Shown here: piece after piece, positions 57,816-64,000 of the stretch | How positions within the stretch are numbered: position 1 is the stretch's first letter | How the letters are laid out: each line of letters starts with the position of its first letter | Source of the DNA: Omphalotus guepiniiformis | Taxonomy: Eukaryota > Basidiomycota > Agaricomycetes > Agaricales > Omphalotaceae | Assembly: GCA_028554645.1 (NCBI GenBank) | Contig: JAQOOI010000074.1 | Coordinates: 186,001 to 250,000 of the forward strand | Direction of reading: 5' to 3' | Length of the DNA stretch: 64,000 nt | Program-made: the position numbers and the translations under genes | Notes under the pieces: model-generated | What the model was told of the DNA's origin: nothing | Seen by the model: the letters and a program-made list of their open reading frames with translations, nothing else | Databases searched by the model: none

Positions 57816-58581
57816 TGCTGAGGATGTGAGTCTTGATCCTGCTGCAGCAAAGTCATAGTGTTCACTTTACGTCTACACTACAGAACGAACCGTGTATCTT
57901 ACGCCGTAGAGCGACTACTGTATTGATGTGCGGCACAGCTAAGGTTTTTTCATCGTCAGCGTTTACAGCATGGTGGTCTACGACCCTCTGTTCTGCAATC
58001 TTGACGCGCCGTTTTGGCGTGTCCGAACAAGCGCATCGACTACCGCAGCGCCTCAAGCTTCGAGATTAGTCCATGGCCATGTTAGTCAGTGCACATGTAA
58101 CTTATGTGTACCCTAGCGCGCCGAATACATGGGTTCTATTATCCTGTCTTGCTCGTATGATTTGTTGCCATTTGCAGATGACATATCTCGCCACCCAAAC
58201 GGGCCTTCAGATTTATATTCTTTTGCATCACACTGTCTCCTTAATATGTAAAGCACCCCGGGCCCTTACGATTCATTTCTTTCATTCCAGCATTAACTAA
58301 CGGTCTGGCGCCTGTTACTAAAAGTCTAGGAACCTCGTTTCATGGAAACTGCCTCTAATATGGGTGATCTCGGTCTTAACTGCTTCATGGTCGTCAAGTT
58401 AGTCCATCAGCTTGCGCGACCAGTACTTGTCAAACAAGACTTATAAAGATGAAAAACACGCATGTTTACATCTGGCCGCCTTCGTACAACGGAGTTTGAG
58501 AAGGAAGCGTTCGTTCAAAAGGTATATGTACCAATGCTTTCTCTACTGAACGTTTCTGAATAATCATTTCAAAAAGCCTAC
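57816..58581. other. Intergenic region
   Basis: About 770 bases between two plus-strand genes. Small frames (for example 58073-58300) have no motif. No RNA gene recognised. Confidence 0.4.
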
Positions 58582-60141
58582 ATGGACCCTACCATTTCCA
58601 ACCCCACATTGGATGGCAAAACCAAGTCCTTCTCTGCAACCCAACGCACTGGCATCCTTGCAATCGTGTGCTTTATTGGACTGTTGAGTCCACTGAGTAC
58701 TCTCATGTACACACCGGCGCTCCCGGCTATCGCAGGCGCGCTCGGCGTTTCGATTTCTAAAGCAAATCTTACCATCACCACCTATCTTATTTTCCAAGGT
58801 ATAACTCCCTCAATATGGGGATGTCTCAGTGATAACTACGGCAGACGAATAATCTATATTGTCACGCTTACTATCATTACTGGCGCCAGTATAGGCTTGT
58901 GCCTCACGAACTCGTATACAGTGGTTCTAGTCCTTCGTGCGTTACACGCTACCGGGTGCTCTTCCAGTCGTGCACTAGGAGTAGGCGTCATCCGGGATAT
59001 CACTGCTCAGCGCAGTCGGGGCGGACACATGGGCTTATATGCCGCCGGCGTGGATGTAGGAACTGCATTCGGGCCTGTATTAGGTATATCCCAACTCTAT
59101 CGTTGAAATTCTCGCTCACCAGCTACTTTCGCAGGTGGATTACTAGCACAATATACGGGATGGCATGGCATTTTTTACTTTCTTCTTGGCCTTGCTGCCA
59201 TGAACTTGATCTGCGTGCTACTCTTCTTGCCGGAGACGCTGCAACATAGTAGCGTCAAGCTTCCGAAGTACCTGGAACCTCAAATTACGTGGCTTTGCCA
59301 CAAGCACACGGTTGACGATCTCGAGTGTTCTAACACGCCGTGCCCAGACCCAAGCGCGAAACCCAAGCCCAAACTGGATTTCCTCACACCCATTCGTATG
59401 ATGCGCTATCCTGATGTTCTTTGCGCTCTGTTCTTTACAGGCATCTGCTTTACGGTCTGGCAGAATAGTATGATCGCCACTTCGTCCATCTATGCTTTTC
59501 AGTACGGCCTCAACGAGGCTATGATTGGCCTGACATACATAGCAAACGGCATTGGATCTCTCCTCGGAAATGTCTTTATCGGAAAAGTACTCGATCATGA
59601 CTACGAGCGACAGTGGCGGCTAGAGAATGCAGATAAACGAGATTATCTAGACGAACCACAAGAGAAAGTGCTGATGATCGAAAAGGCTCGCATGCGCTCC
59701 CTGTTGTACAATGCTCCAATTTTCATCGTCCTCGTATTGATTTTCGGGTGGGTTGTAAACGCACATATACATATCTCGGCCTCTATAATCGTTGCATTCT
59801 GGCTTGGGTGGTTCAACAGTACCATACCATCAACTTATGGTGATTTAAACCTCTACCCTTCTTTTACTAAATTCTAAATGACGCCTTATGTTTCAGCTAC
59901 ACTACTAGTGGATTTATTCGAGGACGCAGCCTGTGCAGTAGGCGCGAGTATGAACCTCGTCGCATGTCTTCTAGGCGCCGTTGGTTCATCGACGATCGCT
60001 ACAATGATCAGTGCATTAGGCATCGGCTGGAGTTTTACTGTTCTGGCTGGGATATGTTTGGTGTTAACGCCATTGGTTGGGATTCAGTACGCTTTTGGTC
60101 CGAAGTTTAGACAAAAGCGAGAGTTGTCACACAAGACATAA
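58582..60141 (+). CDS. Major facilitator superfamily transporter, DHA1 (drug:H+ antiporter-like)
   Basis: Start MDPTISNPTLDGK, a short cytosolic tail, then helices GILAIVCFIGLLSPLSTLMYTPALPAIA (TM1) and ITTYLIFQGITPSIWGCLSDNYGRR (TM2 plus loop motif A, here G-x-L-S-D-x-x-G-R-R). The conserved VLRALHATGCSSSRALGVGVIRDI and the C-motif-like GLYAAGVDVGTAFGPVLGGLLAQYTGWH follow, the latter completed across an intron. After the central loop come IRMMRYPDVLCALFFTGICF and GLTYIANGIGSLLG, and a last exon (after Y|GTGATT...TTTCAG) with VDLFEDAACAVGASMNLVACLLGAVG and AGICLVLTPLVGIQYAFGP. This is a complete 12-helix carrier. The substrate, probably a small organic compound or drug, is unknown. Confidence 0.9.
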
Positions 60142-60317
60142 GTTATTTCCTATACTTAGTGCATTATTCGTCATTATAATGTAGTTGTGGTCTTTCAAAT
60201 GGTAAATATGTGATTTGGTGCTGCTTACACGACTCATCATACAAAACGGGCCGGGCCGCCCGTTTGTTTTCAACATTCAATTCCGTCGACGTCCACCGTC
60301 TGCTTCGCATACTAAGT

Positions 60318-62780
60318 ATGCGGTTCCATCTTCTAAAGAGGTTCTCGCATTTAATACATCGCAGAACCAGATCAGATTCTGCGATTGTCGTACCTGTTGC
60401 GGCAGCAGATATTCCTCATTCCTCTTCAAGTTTCAACTGTCGCCCTAATTCCAACCTTATTGACTCTATACTACCTCCTGCGCCTATATTTTCGCCAATC
60501 TGCTGCGATACTTCGGTATTGGCCTCTGGACGTCCTGTGGCTGAAATATCGACTGGCTCGGCATCTTCACCAACTCATCCTGCAGTACAGAATACTGGAC
60601 ACGATACTCGAAGAACAGCCGAACTGCCTTTGAATTATATTCGTCTAAGCGCCTCCATAGATGCTCTCAAGTCTGATATGGGCATGACCGAAAACGCTAT
60701 TCGTGGAGTCAAGAACGATCTACAAGAGAAACGCTCTCAACTTGCCGCTCAAAAGCGTCGAAGTGCAGATCTTGCCTTGCAGGTTCAGCTCAGAACGCAG
60801 GAAGTCGAACAATGCGAGCAATTCTTCGACGCTGTATCTAGTGCTGGACTGATCGACCTCGCTCAGGCTCATGCTGCGTCCTCTTCTTCTCCTCAAGACT
60901 TTCAAGAAGCCGCCGTGGACGCAATTCAAGATGCAGCAGATTCCTCCTCAAGTATATGGTCGAAGATTGTTGGTCTAGTTGTTGGTCCTCGTGCTTCTGA
61001 TAACTATTTGTCTGCCATCAAGATGACTCTGAAGACCAGACGGGAGATTAAGCACGTGAAGAAGGTGATAAAGTTCTGGAAAAAAACTGCTCAAGGAGAT
61101 GAAAAGAATGCGAACGTCGTGACGCCCTCGTCCTCAAATCTGTCTCAAGTACTGGAACCGTTGAGCGAACAGCGGAAGAAGGCTGTGGAGGAACTGCGTG
61201 AAAGGCGTAAGGCTGCTGCTCGCGATACTCAAGGAGTACTTTCTCAGTCCTCATCAAATGCATCAATCACTATTTCCTACCGTCTTCCGGAGTCTCAACC
61301 ATCGATCGCTTCCGTCCTGTCTACTTTGCCATCAGCCACTTCTGGCAACTGCGAAGTTTCAGCTTCCAGTAGTCAACAAATCCGTCGCGCGTCCGCTCTC
61401 CCACCGCTGGCTAGCGACAGTTTTAAACAGGAGCTTATGGCGTCTCATTCCAGTGAACGACTCTTTTCAAGCGCCTCGTATAAGTTGTTCCGTTCTTCCT
61501 CGAGTGGAACCGACCTCAGTAAGGACTCGGAGCCATTAAGGGAGAGGAAGACTTTGGCGAGCGTGGATCATGTAGTGGTGTGTACTGTGTCTTTGTCGTT
61601 GTGCATCCCGCTTACTCGCTTCTCAGATCTCCGAAGACAAGAAATTGGTTCCTTTGGACGTGGATAAGGCAGACCGGGTGGAAGAGGTATGACAGCTCCT
61701 TGCACGTCAAGTAGGCATTCAGAACACCATCATATCTAGGTCTCCTCCTCGTTTGGCACTCCTGCTCTCAGTCTGACGTCCTCCACTGCGCATCGTCATG
61801 GACCTGTCGAATTCGCAAACTCCCATCTCTGGACAACACCCAAACCAGATCCCAGTTGCAGCAGTTTAATCTCAGCGGAACGTGCTCTCGAATCTTTTGA
61901 GCGGATCTGTACTAGGTTTTCAAGTGGGAGCAGTACATTTGGCTCTTTACACACTATCAACGAGGATTCGTTGTTGTTAAGCTGCTCCGGATCTGCAGGT
62001 CAAGGTGGTTCGGGGGTTCCCATTGCTAGTCCCCCGCCAAGTTCTACGTCAGGTTCAATTTCGCGGTCCAGTAGCTACTGGTCTGCGGTCGATGCAGCTC
62101 TCATAGGCGTCCAAGGTTTGGAAATGAAGAGTAGAAGACGCCCGTCGAGTTTTGCTTCAAGTTTACAGTCTGGCACCTCCTTGTCCGCGGCTGATGCGGC
62201 TCTTGTAGGCGCCCAAGACTCCGAAGGGAAGATTGGAAGACGCCCGTTGAGTTTTGCTTCAGGTTCAAGCTTCCGGTCTAATGCTATGGGCGACGCAACC
62301 CTCGTAGATGCTGAAGGAGCGGGGATCGCCGGCGTGGGCACTTTCTCTGCTGCCTCCAGCAGTCGTATGGAAGCCTTTGAGTGGTCTCACAGCGAGGAAA
62401 CGAAGCCAAGTGACAGACCTGAAAAGTCTTTTCCCCCTATGGCCGACGAGAGTCTGATTGAGCTAGAGCTGGCATCAGTACCAATGATGAAGTTGACACC
62501 GCAGACATCAAGGCAAGACAAAAGGACGAGCACACTCTCTACAAATACGCCGAAGAAGTCTATGTTTCCGATCCTCAGTAGGATTCCCAGTCTGTCGGCG
62601 AAATTTTCATTAGTACCGGAGTCTTCATCGAGGAAGTCTTTATCTTCTATACGAACTTCCAGCACAGTGCCTACCACGGAGTGTAAGGAGAAGCTGCTGC
62701 CGCCACAATCGAAAAAGGTCGGCATTTCAGGGTTCAAACCTGTGTTACCTTTGCGCGTTATCAAGAAGAGTAAGCAGTAG
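60318..62780 (+). CDS. Ser-rich coiled-coil protein with 34-residue repeats
   Basis: Start MRFHLLKRFSHLIHRR (an upstream in-frame ATG at 60210 would add an unlikely leader). Exon 1 ends at SVDHVV|GTGTGT. Exon 2 starts ISEDKKLVPLDVDKADRVEE, and exon 3 starts VSSSFGTPALSLTSS and runs to LRVIKKSKQ at 62780. Residues about 100-180 form a coiled coil (ALKSDMGMTENAIRGVKNDL, EKRSQLAAQKRRSADLALQV). Then comes a helical segment FQEAAVDAIQDAADSSSSIW with VGLVVGP, then Ser/Arg-rich disorder. Around 62080-62340 three imperfect repeats of 102 bases (34 residues) carry D-A-A-L-[IV]-G and RRPxSFAS blocks. No known domain is recognised, and there is no signal peptide. Confidence 0.72.
62082..62340 (+). repeat. 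102-base coding tandem repeat, about 2.5 copies
   Basis: Unit starts at about 62082, 62184 and 62286. Translated, the units align as SAVDAALIGVQ..., SAADAALVGAQ... and MGDATLVDAE..., and the first two are followed by RRPSSFAS and RRPLSFAS. The equal spacing shows tandem duplication inside the exon. Confidence 0.75.
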
Positions 62781-63329
62781 AATTTACATTACTAGTGCTG
62801 TTTTGCATGGATTGTGGGATTATTCCGACCTAGCTTCAGCTCTTTATCGCTTTGTGTAGAACAACGCTCCGTTCTGTCTTGTTATGTTATGTTCGTTGTG
62901 TCAATATCCAAAGTTCAGTATGTACTTTCAGAATTTCAGAATTGTCAAGATACCGCTGGCATAGAATATATAGATAAGATAACGTTTTGACGGAACAGAA
63001 TTTGAATCTGGACATCTGATCACAACAGCGGATCACTGCTATTTCTATTTGTTGGGTGAGCGTAAGCGAGCCCAATTGTAGAGGGGTGACCCAAAATCCG
63101 TTGCACAGCCACCGCGCGCGGCGCTACATTTCGACACAACACAAGTAAACACAGAGCTTTAATGTGCCGCAGCTGTAAGCAGATTTAAGAATGTAGAAAT
63201 AAATCAGTTTCTTTTCCTCTTTTCCCCTGAGAGTTCTGGGAAGAGGTTCCTTCCATTCAATAGTATCAATACAGCTTATTATTGTTTCAAAAAACTCAGA
63301 CAAAATCCTAAAAAAATCATGGTGAAGTT
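62781..63329. other. Intergenic region, right side
   Basis: 3' flank of the coiled-coil gene and AT-rich sequence. There is no credible gene. Confidence 0.4.
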
Positions 63330-63695
63330 GTAGGTGATATTCTCACTCTGCTTTTTGGAGAATAAGTTGCTCAGCTCTCGTCAGTTGAAGTGTCTCCTCT
63401 CTACTCCATTACTCATCAGAAGCCAAACAGTCATCTATCACTTTCAAAAGTTGGAAATTTTCAGACTTATCATTCTTTCACCAAATCTAGTATTACTCTG
63501 ACTCAAATCTTTTGTCAATCTAGAGGTAATCCAGAGCATAAGCTGTTTAGAGATGTGCTCCTTTGTCTGAGGGATCATGAACCTACCTCTGCTGGTTATC
63601 AGCAATGCAGAACTCACTCTAGGAAATATCTCTCTCCTGATGAACATTTCAAATTTGACAAAAGATCCTTTTGGCTGATGATGATAGAATCATGA
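63330..63695 (+). pseudogene. Decayed PIF1-like DNA helicase fragment (probable Helitron relic)
   Basis: The plus-strand translation reads VAQLSSVEVSPLYSITHQK, then SFTKSSITLTQIFCQSRGNPEHKLFRDVLLCLRD, then LSPDEHFKFDKRSFWL. These follow PIF1-type helicases of fungal Helitrons: the GDFxQLPPV-PLYS motif, the FTK-x-x-x-LTQ-x-x-RQ motif, FR-x-L-x-x-LR and the LSPEE-x-x-F segment. Before it the frame has stops (for example FGE followed by TAA), and after 63695 the frames are broken by many stops. The Walker A and B parts are missing or unreadable. The copy is therefore dead here and may continue past the window. The region is AT-rich compared with the neighbouring genes. Confidence 0.65.
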
Positions 63696-64000
63696 TTTCA
63701 AGGGATCTGTGGACTTATTATGATATTTAGTAGCTCTAAGTTAAAGCCCTAATGCTTGAATAAGCTGGTGAATGATGTAAGAGACTTTGTCAGGAAAGAT
63801 TGGTATATCTCTTCTGCAAATGCTCTGCATGAGCATCTATCTTCTGTAGTATAGCTGTAGATTGTGAAGGATACTAGATGGCAACATTACTTCACAACAA
63901 GCATTGTGCTGAGATTTGGTATAGGTCCTCCAATCTAGGCCTGGAAGAAGTTAATCTTCTTTGGATTCCCATTGCTTAACAGTTAAATGGAATACTAGAG
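63696..64000. other. AT-rich tail of the helicase relic
   Basis: All frames contain frequent stops. Short patches could be further eroded helicase sequence, but I cannot align them. Nothing else is recognised up to the window end. Confidence 0.3.

Noticed and set aside
1..64000. tRNA, rRNA or CRISPR elements
   Set aside because: I looked for GGTTCGA-type B boxes and evenly spaced repeats on both strands. The few hits lie in coding exons without a matching A box, and no repeat-spacer array exists.

Overview
The window looks like nuclear DNA from a mushroom-forming basidiomycete (Agaricomycetes). Coding regions are dense, lie on both strands, and are cut by many short introns of about 50-65 bases with GT/AG ends and CT[A/G]A-like branch sites. 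The gene families are fungal: PRM1, MDM31, Rvs161, a GMC oxidase of aryl-alcohol oxidase type, and a farnesylated CaaX mating pheromone of homobasidiomycete style. No bacterial operons, CRISPR arrays, rRNA or tRNA genes were seen.

Layout. 0.5-3.7 kb: two secreted proteins (one GPI-anchored, one unknown 485-residue protein). 4-9.5 kb, minus strand: a RING-CH membrane E3 ligase, the UV-damage endonuclease Uve1, and the TFIIA large subunit. 10-17 kb, plus strand: a small coiled-coil protein, the BAR protein Rvs161/Hob3, and an intronless 1430-residue disordered protein. 17.5-28.1 kb, minus strand: an alpha/beta hydrolase, a Lsh/Irc5-type SNF2 remodeller, a GMC oxidoreductase and mitochondrial Mdm31. 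28.3-32.2 kb: a gene-poor stretch whose one clear gene is a 41-codon mating-pheromone precursor ending in CVIA, too short for ordinary ORF calling. 32.2-43 kb, minus strand: a Bax-inhibitor-1 protein, three tandem paralogous alpha/beta hydrolases, and the cell-fusion protein PRM1. 44-49 kb: a secreted Pro-rich protein with dibasic sites and a GH92 alpha-mannosidase. 49.6-56.9 kb, minus strand: a membrane protein with a possible Smr-like C-terminus, a CFA-synthase-like methyltransferase, and a PAQR receptor with an unusual repeat N-terminus. 57-62.8 kb, plus strand: peptidyl-tRNA hydrolase, an MFS transporter and a repeat-bearing coiled-coil protein. The right edge holds a decayed PIF1-like helicase, probably a Helitron relic.

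Most genes are housekeeping or secreted functions with no operon-like logic. The functional thread is mating and cell fusion. The pheromone precursor, PRM1 (plasma-membrane fusion) and Rvs161 (membrane curvature, needed for mating fusion in yeast) lie within about 33 kb, yet no Ste3-type receptor is visible. The pheromone gene may therefore be a solitary one or the edge of a larger locus. Two introns (in the Bax-inhibitor and methyltransferase genes) cannot be removed with GT-AG ends and are flanked by short direct repeats, which deserves checking against RNA.
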